Source: an uncultured Xanthomonas sp.
GTDB lineage: Bacteria > Pseudomonadota > Gammaproteobacteria > Xanthomonadales > Xanthomonadaceae
Assembly (NCBI GenBank): GCA_943912265.1
Contig: CALTTS010000003.1
Coordinates: forward strand, 150,036-214,035
Direction of reading: 5' to 3'
Length of the DNA: 64,000 bases
The position numbers and the translations under genes were made by a program. A model generated the notes under the pieces. The model saw nothing but the letters and a program-made list of their open reading frames with translations. It was not told the DNA's origin and did no database searches. Below are positions 19,712 through 26,958 of the stretch, piece by piece; the first letter of the stretch is position 1; every line of letters begins with the position of its first letter.

Positions 19712-19789
19712 GTGGGCATGCAGGAGACGGCGATTGCGATTTTCGCTGGCATGCCCACGCCGACTCCGGCCCTTCGGGGCGCCGTCGGC
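19712..19789 (+). promoter_or_regulatory. Structured 5' leader with two adjacent stem-loops
   Basis: Stem 1 pairs GTGGGCATGC (19712-19721) with GCATGCCCAC (19749-19758), and a smaller GCGA-TTT-TCGC stem lies inside it. Stem 2 follows without a gap: GCCGAC (19759-19764) pairs GTCGGC (19784-19789), with an inner CCC-TTCG-GGG tetraloop helix. The element ends about 20 nt before the AGGGG ribosome site. I do not recognise it as a known riboswitch. Confidence 0.5.
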
Positions 19790-19821
19790 GATCGCATGGG
19801 AACCAACAGGGGATGCTTCGG

Positions 19822-21270
19822 ATGCCACCAGTCGATGAATGCGCCATGCTGCTTGACGTGCGCGGCCTCGGCATCGGTTTTGGCCAGCGCGTGGTGCTGG
19901 CCGACATCGGCTTTGCCTTGCAAGGGTTGGGAATCGTCGTCCTGATGGGGCCGGGCGGTACCGGCAAGTCCACGTTGCTGCACTATCTGGCGGGCTCGCC
20001 CAGTTCGTCGCGTCAGCGCAGTTGGGGCGATGTGGATTACCTCGGCCATCCACTCGGGCACGCCGATGCCTTTCCGGCACTGGTGCAGCAGCAGGCGCGC
20101 GATCTCGGCCTGCGCCTGTTCGACAGCATTTCCGCAGGCATGCGCGGCAAGCACACCGGCACCATCGGCGAACTGCGCGAGGTCGTCGCCGCCCGGCTCG
20201 GCGAACTGGCGCTGGAACGGCTGATCCCGCAACTGGACAAGGTGGTGGTGGACCTGCCACCGGCACAGGTGCGACTGGCCGGCATCCTGCGCAATGCCTT
20301 CACCGATGCGCCGCTGCTGATGATCGACGAACCGACCACCGGCCTGGCCGCGCAGGATGCCGACGAAGTGCTGGACGTGATCGAACGCCTCGCCATCGGC
20401 CGCAGTTGTCTGGTCACCCTGCACAACCAGATGCAGGCGCGGCGCATCGCCCGTCGCGTCATCCTGATTGCCGGCGGCCGCGTGCAGGCCGATGCACCGG
20501 CCGCCGAATTTTTCGCCAACCCGGACGGCAACCCGGTGCTGGCGCAATTCCTGCGTACCGGCAGCTGCTACGTGCCGGCACCGGATGCACAGGCCGAGCA
20601 ACTGGACGAAGACGCCGCCCCGCCGCCGCCACTGCCCGCTGCCGCCCGCCTCGAACCGGCACAGGCCGAAGAACCCCCCCCCCGTTCCCGAACCCGCAGC
20701 GGCTCCCCGAGAAACGGCGACGCCGATGCCGCTTCCCACAAGCACCGAAGCCCCGTCACCGGCCGAGCTTGCCGAATTGCTGCCCACCGCCGCAGCAGCG
20801 GCGTCCATCGATGCCAACGTCCTGCCGGACAGCCGTGGCCCCACCGGTTTTCACTGGCTGGTGCCCGGCAAACTGGCCGGCTGCCCCAAGCCCGGCGTGG
20901 TGGCCCCGCTCGGCCACGACCTGACCCTGCTCAAGGGCATGGGCGTCACCCTGCTCATCAACCTGACCGAACACGCCCCCGACGCCGATGCACTGCAACG
21001 GCACGGCCTCAAGTCCTTCCACATGCGCGTGGAAGACCGCCATGCCCCGCCGCTGCTGTGGACCAAGCTGCTGCTGGCGAAGATGGAAGCCTTCATGCGC
21101 AACGGCGAGGTACTGGCGGTGCACTGCCTGGCCGGCCTCGGCCGCACCGGCACCATCCTCGGCGCATGGCTGGTGCGCGAAGGCCTGACCGCCGACGAAG
21201 CCCTGCGCCGCCTGCGCATGATCGACGCCGGCTTCGTCCAGACGCGCGAACAGGAAAACCTGCTGCATGA
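19822..21270 (+). CDS. Atypical ABC ATPase, N-terminal half of a frameshifted fusion
   Basis: As written this frame gives 482 residues, but only about the first 285 look real. ATG 19822 sits 9 nt after AGGGG; an ATG at 19813 directly abuts it. The ABC nucleotide-binding domain shows Walker A GPGGTGKST (43-51), Walker B LLMIDE (165-170) followed by PTTGL, and a switch His201 in TLHNQ. The signature position reads LPPAQ (145-149) instead of LSGGQ. A Pro/Ala/Glu linker follows, and at a C10 run (20674-20683) the frame loses sense while the adjacent frame continues the linker into a phosphatase. No permease gene is near, so a soluble regulatory ATPase is more likely than a transporter. Confidence 0.7.
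   Translation: MPPVDECAMLLDVRGLGIGFGQRVVLADIGFALQGLGIVVLMGPGGTGKSTLLHYLAGSPSSSRQRSWGDVDYLGHPLGHADAFPALVQQQARDLGLRLFDSISAGMRGKHTGTIGELREVVAARLGELALERLIPQLDKVVVDLPPAQVRLAGILRNAFTDAPLLMIDEPTTGLAAQDADEVLDVIERLAIGRSCLVTLHNQMQARRIARRVILIAGGRVQADAPAAEFFANPDGNPVLAQFLRTGSCYVPAPDAQAEQLDEDAAPPPPLPAAARLEPAQAEEPPPRSRTRSGSPRNGDADAASHKHRSPVTGRACRIAAHRRSSGVHRCQRPAGQPWPHRFSLAGARQTGRLPQARRGGPARPRPDPAQGHGRHPAHQPDRTRPRRRCTATARPQVLPHARGRPPCPAAAVDQAAAGEDGSLHAQRRGTGGALPGRPRPHRHHPRRMAGARRPDRRRSPAPPAHDRRRLRPDARTGKPAA
20674..20683 (+). repeat. C10 homopolymer at the ABC/phosphatase junction
   Basis: Ten cytosines lie where the ABC ATPase frame and the phosphatase frame (one base further) exchange sense. A tract of 9 or 12 C would fuse them into one protein of about 495 residues. 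The tract may reflect phase variation, programmed +1 slippage or a sequencing error. Confidence 0.85.
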
Positions 21271-21307
21271 ACTCGAAACCAATCTGTTGATCCGCGCCAG
21301 CAATTGA
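20726..21307 (+). CDS. DUSP23-like dual-specificity/tyrosine phosphatase
   Basis: From the first usable ATG (20726) it encodes 193 residues; the sensible frame extends upstream to the C10 run, so it may be the C-terminal half of the ABC ATPase. The VH1-like phosphatase signature is intact: HCLAGLGRT with Cys134 and Arg140, and a likely general-acid Asp104 in RVEDRHAPP. FHWLVPGKLAG near residue 42 and the TREQE segment resemble DUSP23/VHZ-type enzymes. The substrate is unknown; a phosphoprotein of the same locus is a guess. No strong ribosome site precedes 20726, supporting the fusion reading. Confidence 0.75.
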   Translation: MPLPTSTEAPSPAELAELLPTAAAAASIDANVLPDSRGPTGFHWLVPGKLAGCPKPGVVAPLGHDLTLLKGMGVTLLINLTEHAPDADALQRHGLKSFHMRVEDRHAPPLLWTKLLLAKMEAFMRNGEVLAVHCLAGLGRTGTILGAWLVREGLTADEALRRLRMIDAGFVQTREQENLLHELETNLLIRASN

Positions 21308-21320
21308 TCCGCGCCAGCAA
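21287..21320 (+). repeat. 17-bp direct tandem duplication over the phosphatase stop codon
   Basis: TTGATCCGCGCCAGCAA occurs twice back to back (21287-21303, 21304-21320). The phosphatase stop TGA lies in the second copy, so the last residues derive from the first copy. Confidence 0.9.
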
Positions 21321-21449
21321 TTGAATGCCTTGCCGTCCATGTCCATCGCCCATGCGATGGACGATCACCCCTCCCGAAGCGGCCGCGATGCGGAAAAGAA
21401 CGACAGAAACCGCTTTTCACCTTGCCATCGATTCACCCCGGAGGAACCA

Positions 21450-21860
21450 ATGAGCCAGCTAGATTCTGCAATTCAGCAAGCCATCGCCAGCGTTCCCGAA
21501 TGCCTCGCCGCCGGCTACGTGGACATCGCCTCGGGCATGTTGTTGGGCGTGAAGACCATCGACTCGCACCCGCGCGAGGCGCTCGACCTTGTCGCGGCCG
21601 CCACTTCGGACCTGTATGAAGGCCCCAACGTATTGATGATCGAAAAACTGTTCCGCCAGGCGCGCGGCCTGCCGCCGGACTCCGACTCGCACTACTTCCA
21701 GGAAATCATCGTCAACAGCGAAAACCTGATCCACGTGTTCATGCGCGGCAAGCTGCACCCGGAATACGTGTTGGTGTTCGTGTGCCGGCGCACCGCCAAT
21801 CTCGGCATGGCGCTGACCAAGGCGCGCTTGTCGCTGCCCGGAGTCGAAGCGGCGCTCTGA
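21450..21860 (+). CDS. Roadblock/LC7-like small protein
   Basis: A 136-residue cytosolic protein with a strong GGAGG 5 nt before its ATG. The pattern is helix, strand, strand, helix, strands, helix. It starts with an amphipathic helix (SAIQQAIASVPEC) and GYVDIASGMLLG. It ends with EYVLVFVCRRTANLGMALTKARLSL, which resembles the closing strand-helix of Roadblock/LC7 proteins such as MglB. Such proteins dimerise and often act with small GTPases or membrane complexes. It lies 142 nt after the phosphatase on the same strand, suggesting a shared module. Family assignment is by pattern only. Confidence 0.6.
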   Translation: MSQLDSAIQQAIASVPECLAAGYVDIASGMLLGVKTIDSHPREALDLVAAATSDLYEGPNVLMIEKLFRQARGLPPDSDSHYFQEIIVNSENLIHVFMRGKLHPEYVLVFVCRRTANLGMALTKARLSLPGVEAAL

Positions 21861-21886
21861 TCGCAGGACGTTCCACTCTCCCCATC

Positions 21887-21910
21887 GCCCGGCGGCCACC
21901 ACTGCCGGGC
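21887..21910. terminator. Bidirectional hairpin between convergent genes
   Basis: GCCCGGC and GCCGGGC form a 7-bp stem with a 10-nt loop between the ends of the Roadblock-like and NIF3-like genes. There is no T run on either side. Confidence 0.45.
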
Positions 21911-21911
21911 C

Positions 21912-22256
21912 TCAGGGCAATGGGAACAGCGTCTCGTCCACGAACACCGCCGGCACCTCCCACGGATGATGGGGGAACACACCCGATTCCAGCACCCGCC
22001 GCAACCGCTCCGGGTCGCGCGGAATGACGAACTCCAGCCGCACCGTCGGCGTGCATTCCAGTTTCCCGACAACACCTTGCGCGGGCGCCGCCCCCGGCAA
22101 TGGCCGGAACTGCTCCTCGCCGGTCGCCGACGTCCACATGCCATGTTCGTAACCGCCCATGCGCAACGCATCGACTGCCACGATGCCGTCTCTCAATGCC
22201 TGCACATGCGCTGGCGGCACGAACACGGTGATGCGATAGACCGGTTGCAGCTGCAT
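21912..22256 (-). CDS. NIF3/YqfO-like stand-alone domain protein
   Basis: A 114-residue protein resembling the inserted CutA/PII-like domain of NIF3/YqfO proteins, found alone in many proteobacteria. It shows YRITVFVPPAHVQALRDGI, GGYEHGMWTS, EEQFRPLPGA and the closing HHPWEVPAVFV (compare HPYETPAY). The ATG at 22256 is chosen for fit to the fold; 22283 is an alternative. The family function is not established. Confidence 0.8.
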   Translation of the reverse strand: MQLQPVYRITVFVPPAHVQALRDGIVAVDALRMGGYEHGMWTSATGEEQFRPLPGAAPAQGVVGKLECTPTVRLEFVIPRDPERLRRVLESGVFPHHPWEVPAVFVDETLFPLP

Positions 22257-22332
22257 CACGGATGAAGCATCCGTTCCGGCCATGCTTCCGCGCGCCCGGA
22301 TTCGGGCCGCTGCGGGAAACCCTTGCCCAAGG

Positions 22333-22932
22333 TCATGGGTACAGCATCCGCTTCGTCCATTCCCCCGCCTCGCCTCGCCGATACTGCCAGCGTTCGTGCA
22401 GGCGGAACTTCGCGCCGTACCAGAACTCAATGGCCACCGGCACCACCCGGTAGCCGGTCCAGCCGGCCGGGCGTGGCACCGGTTGGCCGTCGAAGCGATT
22501 TTCCGCCTCGGCCACCGCCGCATCGAAAGCCTCGCCCGAAGCCAGCGGCTGCGACTGCTGCGAAGCCCAGGCGCCGATCTGGCTCATCCGCGGGCGGGTG
22601 GCGAAATAGGCGTCGGCCTCGGCCTCAGCCACGCGCTGCACCGCGCCCTCGATGCGCACCTGGATGCCGGCTTCGCGCAGGCTGCGCCACAGGAACAGCA
22701 GCGCCGCATGCGGGTTGGCATCCAGCTCGTGGCCCTTGCGGCTGTCCACATGGGTGTAGAACACGAAACCGCGTTGATCGAAGGCCTTCAGCAGCACCGC
22801 ACGCACCGACGGCAGGCCATCGGCGGTGGCCGTCGCCAGACTCATCGCATTGGGTTCGAATTCCGCGCTGTGCTTCGCTTCGTCGAACAGCCCGGCGAAC
22901 GTGGACAGCGCCTCGGCGTACAGATCGGTCAT
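22333..22932 (-). CDS. pdxH: Pyridoxamine/pyridoxine 5'-phosphate oxidase
   Basis: FMN enzyme making pyridoxal 5'-phosphate, 199 residues. FMN-binding blocks are visible: SVRAVLLKAFDQRGFVFYTHVDSRKG and ALLFLWRSLREAGIQVRIEG. The C-terminal dimerisation motif FWYGAKFRLHERWQYRR is typical. The ATG at 22932 is chosen; one four codons upstream (22944) is equally possible. It is divergent from the P-loop kinase gene. Confidence 0.95.
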   Translation of the reverse strand: MTDLYAEALSTFAGLFDEAKHSAEFEPNAMSLATATADGLPSVRAVLLKAFDQRGFVFYTHVDSRKGHELDANPHAALLFLWRSLREAGIQVRIEGAVQRVAEAEADAYFATRPRMSQIGAWASQQSQPLASGEAFDAAVAEAENRFDGQPVPRPAGWTGYRVVPVAIEFWYGAKFRLHERWQYRRGEAGEWTKRMLYP

Positions 22933-22971
22933 GGACGTGCCCATGCAGACAAGGAAGCTCCATTGTCCCCT

Positions 22972-22977
22972 TATGCT
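22972..22977 (+). promoter_or_regulatory. Putative -10 box of the P-loop kinase gene (leaderless spacing)
   Basis: TATGCT ends 6 nt before the ATG at 22984, and no Shine-Dalgarno precedes that ATG. Confidence 0.35.
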
Positions 22978-22983
22978 GTGCGC

Positions 22984-23775
22984 ATGCCCAGCTTTCCCGA
23001 TACCCTCGTCCACGCTGCGCTCTCCGCCGCACGCGCCCTGCCCGCCGCCACGCCGGTGTTCGCGATCACCGGCCTGCAGGGCAGCGGCAAGTCCACCCTG
23101 GCCGCCCAAGTCGTGGCCGCGGCCGAAGCCGCCGGGCTGCGCGCGGCCACCGTGTCGATCGACGATTTCTACCTGACCCGTGCCGAACGCGGACGCCTGG
23201 CGCGCGAGGTCGACCCGCTGCTGGCCACCCGCGGCCCGCCCGGCACCCACGACCTGCCGCTGGCGCTGGCCACGCTCGACGCGCTGCGCGAAGGCCGGCC
23301 GACGGCGCTGCCGCGCTTCGACAAGCTCGCCGACGACCGCCTGCCCGCATCGCGCTGGCCGCGCGTGGCCGGGCGCGCGGACCTGATCGTGTTCGAAGGC
23401 TGGTTCCTGAAGACCCCGGCCGAACCGGACGAGGCGCTGGCCGCGCCGCTGAACGCGCTGGAACGCGACGAGGACGCCGACGGCACGTGGCGGCGCTGGT
23501 GCAACGCGGCGCTGGCGCGCGACTACCCGGCACTGTGGCGGCGCATCGACGCGCTGTGGTTCCTGCGCGGCCCCGGCTTCGAGGTCGTGCCCGAATGGCG
23601 CTGGCAGCAGGAACAGGCGCTGCAGGCCGCCGAGCCCGGCCGCGCCGGCATGGCCCGCGCCGAGGTCGAGCGCTTCGTGCAGTTCTACGAACGGGTCAGC
23701 CGCCAGGCCCTGCGTGCCCTGCCGGCCCTGGCCGAGCGCACGCTGCCGCTGGACCGGCAGCGCCGCGCCGGCTGA
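22984..23775 (+). CDS. P-loop kinase, D-glycerate 3-kinase-like
   Basis: A 263-residue cytosolic kinase of the uridine-kinase/phosphoribulokinase-like fold. The Walker A is ITGLQGSGKST, followed by VSIDDFYLTRAER (base acid and lid start), RGPPGTHDL, LPRFDKLADDR and VFEGWFL (Walker B-like). This set matches the glycerate kinase/YggC group more than uridine kinase. The natural substrate is not readable. It stands between divergent pdxH and convergent dodecin. Confidence 0.8.
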   Translation: MPSFPDTLVHAALSAARALPAATPVFAITGLQGSGKSTLAAQVVAAAEAAGLRAATVSIDDFYLTRAERGRLAREVDPLLATRGPPGTHDLPLALATLDALREGRPTALPRFDKLADDRLPASRWPRVAGRADLIVFEGWFLKTPAEPDEALAAPLNALERDEDADGTWRRWCNAALARDYPALWRRIDALWFLRGPGFEVVPEWRWQQEQALQAAEPGRAGMARAEVERFVQFYERVSRQALRALPALAERTLPLDRQRRAG

Positions 23776-23779
23776 CCGC

Positions 23780-23983
23780 TCACTCGACCACGAAGGTCAC
23801 CCGCAGGTTGACCCGCCATTCGCGGATGTCGCCGTCCGGGCCGGTGACCACCTTGGTCCCCTTGATCCAGGCGCCCTGGATGCCCTTGACCGTGCCGGCG
23901 ACCTTCTCCAGCCCGGTGCGGACGGCGTCCTCCACGCTGTCCGGCGAGGAGGCGGTGATCTCGATGACTTTGGCGACCGACAT
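23780..23983 (-). CDS. Dodecin, flavin-binding storage protein
   Basis: A 67-residue dodecin. SVAKVIEITASSPDSVEDAVRTGL gives the first strand and helix. GIQGAWIKGTKVV and IREWRVNLRVTFVVE give the strands, with the flavin-stacking Trp in REWRV. Dodecins form hollow dodecamers that sequester riboflavin or FMN. GGGAG precedes the ATG. The 3' end is 4 nt from the end of the convergent kinase gene. Confidence 0.92.
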   Translation of the reverse strand: MSVAKVIEITASSPDSVEDAVRTGLEKVAGTVKGIQGAWIKGTKVVTGPDGDIREWRVNLRVTFVVE

Positions 23984-24082
23984 GGCATGCTCCCGCAATG
24001 CCGGCCGATGCGGCCGGCTTCCACCCGATGCTGCGGCCGCGCAGGTCAAGGCCGCGTCGTCGAAGTGTTAGCATCCGCGCCC

Positions 24083-24625
24083 ATGAATCCCGCCCCCAAT
24101 CTGGTGCTGGTCGGCCCGACGGGAGCCGGCAAGACGTCCATCGGCCGGCGCCTGGCAGAACGCTTCGGCCTGGCCTTCGTCGACGTGGACCACCACGTCG
24201 AGCAGGCCGCCGGCAGCAGCATCGCGCGGATGTTCGAGAACCTCGGCGAGGCCGTGTTCCGCGAACGCGAGCGCGAGGCGCTGGCCGAGCTGCTGGCCGG
24301 CGAGGGCCGGTTGGTCTCGACCGGCGCCGGTGCCGTGCTCGACCCGGCCAACCGCGCCCTGATCCGCGCCCGCGGCTACGTCGTCCACCTGCACGTCGGC
24401 GTGGACGAGCAGCTGCGCCGCCTCGCCCGCGACACCAGCCGGCCGCTGCTGCGCGCCGACGACCGCACCGCCACGCTGCGCGCGATGGCCGAAGTCCGCA
24501 CGCCGCTGTACCGGGCGCTGGCCGACCTTTCCCTGGACACCGATTCCCTGACCAGCATCGACGCCACCGGCCAGCTCGTGCTGGCGCTGGCGCGCGGCTG
24601 GCAGCGTCCCGGAGCCGCCGCATGA
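24083..24625 (+). CDS. aroK: Shikimate kinase
   Basis: ATP-dependent phosphorylation of shikimate in aromatic amino-acid synthesis, 180 residues. Walker A GPTGAGKTSIGRRLA, the shikimate-site Asp in FVDVDHHVEQ, the FREREREAL block, STGAGAVL, and the lid R in SRPLLR are visible. TAGCAT ends 8 nt before the ATG and there is no clear ribosome site, so leaderless start is possible. The stop overlaps the aroB start by 4 nt. Confidence 0.95.
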   Translation: MNPAPNLVLVGPTGAGKTSIGRRLAERFGLAFVDVDHHVEQAAGSSIARMFENLGEAVFREREREALAELLAGEGRLVSTGAGAVLDPANRALIRARGYVVHLHVGVDEQLRRLARDTSRPLLRADDRTATLRAMAEVRTPLYRALADLSLDTDSLTSIDATGQLVLALARGWQRPGAAA

Positions 24626-25743
24626 GCATCGACACCGCCCTTCCGCCCCGCCTCGTCGACGTCGCCGGCCAGGTGCCGTACCGGATCGCCATCGGCCCCG
24701 GCCTGCTGGCCGACGGTGCCGCGCTGGCCGCGCACGTGCGCGGCCGCCATGTCCTGATCGTCAGCGACGACCACGTGGCGCCGCTGTACCTGGACGGCGT
24801 GCGCGCCGCCCTGCGCGCCGCGCGCCCGCAACTGCAGCTGGCCACGCACGTGCTGCCGGCCGGGGAAACCGCCAAGACGCTGGACAACTTCGCCGCCGTC
24901 ATCGCCGCGCTGGCCGGGCTGGGCGCCACCCGCGACGCCTGCGTGTTCGCGCTCGGCGGCGGCGTGGTCGGCGACCTGGCCGGCTTCGCCGCGGCGTGCT
25001 GGATGCGCGGCGTGGACTGCGTGCAGCTGCCGACCACGCTGCTGGCGATGGTCGATTCCTCGGTCGGCGGCAAGACCGCGGTGGACATCCCGCAGGGCAA
25101 GAACCTGGTCGGCGCCTTCCACCCGCCGCGCGCGGTGGTCGCCGACACCGCCGTGCTGCGCACCCTGCCGCCGCGCGAACTGCGCGCCGGGCTGGCCGAG
25201 GTGGTCAAGTACGGCGCGCTCGGCGACCCGCTGTTCCTGGAATGGCTCGGCGCCGAGCGCGAGGCGCTGCTGGCCGGCGACGATGCCGCGCTGGCCCAGG
25301 CCATCGCCCGCAGCTGCGAGCACAAGGCCGAGATCGTCGCCCGCGACCCGCTGGAGAAGGGCGAGCGCGCGCTGCTCAACCTCGGCCATACCTTCGGCCA
25401 CGCCATCGAGGCCGAACAGGGCTACGGCGGCGCCAGCGAGGCCAACCTCGTCCACGGCGAAGCGGTGGCGGTGGGCATGGTGCTGGCGGCGCGGCTGTCG
25501 GCCCGGCTCGGGCTGGCGCCGGAGGCGGATGCCGCCGCCCTGCGCGCGCTGCTGGCCGGCTTCGGCCTGCCGGTGGACGTGCCGGCCGGGCTCGCTCCCG
25601 AGGCGCTGCTGGCGCGCATGCGCCTGGACAAGAAGAACGTCGCCGGCCGCCTGCGGTTGGTGCTGTGGCACGGCATCGGCCGCGCCTTCGTCGCCCCGGA
25701 CGTGGACGAGGCTGCGGTACTCCAACTGCTGCACTCTGGTTGA
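24622..25743 (+). CDS. aroB: 3-dehydroquinate synthase
   Basis: Converts DAHP to 3-dehydroquinate with NAD+ and a metal. The 373-residue protein has GGGVVGDLAGFAAACWMRG (NAD site), QLPTTLLAMVDSSVGGKTAVD, KNLVGAFHPP, AGLAEVVKYG with the metal-binding Glu, and zinc ligands in NLGHTFGHAIE and LVHGEAVA. It is translationally coupled to aroK by an ATGA overlap. Confidence 0.97.
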   Translation: MSIDTALPPRLVDVAGQVPYRIAIGPGLLADGAALAAHVRGRHVLIVSDDHVAPLYLDGVRAALRAARPQLQLATHVLPAGETAKTLDNFAAVIAALAGLGATRDACVFALGGGVVGDLAGFAAACWMRGVDCVQLPTTLLAMVDSSVGGKTAVDIPQGKNLVGAFHPPRAVVADTAVLRTLPPRELRAGLAEVVKYGALGDPLFLEWLGAEREALLAGDDAALAQAIARSCEHKAEIVARDPLEKGERALLNLGHTFGHAIEAEQGYGGASEANLVHGEAVAVGMVLAARLSARLGLAPEADAAALRALLAGFGLPVDVPAGLAPEALLARMRLDKKNVAGRLRLVLWHGIGRAFVAPDVDEAAVLQLLHSG

Positions 25744-25779
25744 TACAGTCTGGCCGACTCCCGCCGGAAACCAGTGCCG

Positions 25780-26637
25780 ATGCCCGACAACCTGCGCCGC
25801 CCGTGGTGGCCGACACTGTGGCTGGCGTGCTGCGCCTCGGCGCACGCGACCTTGCCGGCCGACGATGACCAAGCCGCCGCCGTGACTGCCGCGAAAGCCT
25901 TGCTGACGCCCGAGCAACACGCACGCATCCAGTCCGTCGAACTGAAATACCGGATGCGCATGCCGCCTGACATGCCGCCGCCGTTGATGGATCCGTGCCA
26001 AATCTACGGGGATGGCGGCACGCAACCGTGCACCATCGATTACATCGAGATCGGACTGGAGGCGCCCGCGCCCCGCCCCGGCGTGTGCCGGCGCGATTTC
26101 ATCGCTGTCCGTCCGCAGGCCGCCACGGGACAACGCATCCGGCCCCCGGGAGGCGGCGCACGCCTCGCGCTCGGCAGCACCTGCGCCACGCTGCCGGCCG
26201 CCGCCTTCGCCCGCGTGTCCGGGCCGCACGGGCAGGACCGGGACGACGAAGACGACATCGCGGCGGCGACCGACCTGCTGTCCTGGTTGCAACGGCAGCA
26301 GGCAGCCATCCGAGACGGCCTGCACACCGGTAATCCCGGCACCACGCCGGGCCTTTTCATCGAGCATTGCACCACCGAGGTCGCCTTCGACCGCGACCAC
26401 GAGGGCTGCGATGGCGGCCCCCTGGCCAGCTTCGCGCGGCTGCCTCTGGACCGCATCCGTTTCGTTTCCCGCGACGACGCTGCCGAAAACGCACGCCGCT
26501 GGACGGGCGATGCGCACTGGTCGCTGAGCCTGCAACCAGACGGCCCCGGTTATCCGCTCTGGGATGTGTCGATCGACCGCAACGACACGGCATCCAGCCT
26601 GATCCGCCTCGTCAGACGCCTGCCTGCCCCGGCCTGA
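25780..26637 (+). CDS. Secreted protein of unknown function
   Basis: A 285-residue protein with a signal peptide-like N-terminus (basic start, Trp/Leu core, ending SAHA near residue 23). The mature part is polar with several Cys residues (DPCQIYG, QPCTIDY, GVCRRDF, GSTCATL, EHCTTEV, EGCDGG), suggesting disulfides in the periplasm. ATG 25780 is preferred to GTG 25774. It starts 36 nt after aroB but shows no pathway link. Family not recognised. Confidence 0.65.
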   Translation: MPDNLRRPWWPTLWLACCASAHATLPADDDQAAAVTAAKALLTPEQHARIQSVELKYRMRMPPDMPPPLMDPCQIYGDGGTQPCTIDYIEIGLEAPAPRPGVCRRDFIAVRPQAATGQRIRPPGGGARLALGSTCATLPAAAFARVSGPHGQDRDDEDDIAAATDLLSWLQRQQAAIRDGLHTGNPGTTPGLFIEHCTTEVAFDRDHEGCDGGPLASFARLPLDRIRFVSRDDAAENARRWTGDAHWSLSLQPDGPGYPLWDVSIDRNDTASSLIRLVRRLPAPA

Positions 26638-26681
26638 ACGCGAAGCGCGCGATGCGCGGCCGTCCGACACTGTCCTGCCGC

Positions 26682-26687
26682 TACAAT
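26682..26687 (+). promoter_or_regulatory. Putative -10 box of the WGR-like gene (leaderless spacing)
   Basis: TACAAT (five of six consensus bases) ends 6 nt before the ATG at 26694. No Shine-Dalgarno is present. Confidence 0.45.
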
Positions 26688-26693
26688 TGCGCG

Positions 26694-26930
26694 ATGCAAA
26701 TCCTTCTCCAGCAGACGCCGCCGGACGGCGGCGCGCCCCGCTACATGCAACTGACCCTGCAGGCCGACCTGTTCGGCGGCTGGGAGCTGGTGCGCGAATC
26801 CGGCCAGATCGGCGGCCGCAAGCAGCTCAAGCGCGACCAGTTCATGCAGCAGAGCGAGGCCGTGGCCGCGTTCGAGAAGACCCGCGACAGCCAGCTGCGG
26901 CGCGGTTTCGAGCAAGTGCTGCGGATCTGA
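26694..26930 (+). CDS. Small WGR-domain-like protein
   Basis: A 78-residue protein spanning one WGR-like domain: ARYMQLTLQADLFGGWELVRESGQIGGR-type strands followed by a helix in QSEAVAAFEKTRD. The eponymous Trp-Gly-Arg is replaced by Ser-Gly-Gln (residues about 41-43). WGR domains are found in PARPs and stand-alone bacterial proteins and are thought to contact nucleic acid. It is 28 nt before hemE. Confidence 0.75.
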   Translation: MQILLQQTPPDGGAPRYMQLTLQADLFGGWELVRESGQIGGRKQLKRDQFMQQSEAVAAFEKTRDSQLRRGFEQVLRI

Positions 26931-26958
26931 CGCCCGCCCCTTTCGCAAGGACCTTCGC

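Noticed and set aside
19813..19821. ATG at 19813 as start of the ABC ATPase
   Set aside because: AGGGG directly abuts it, leaving no spacing; the ATG at 19822 has a 9-nt spacing.
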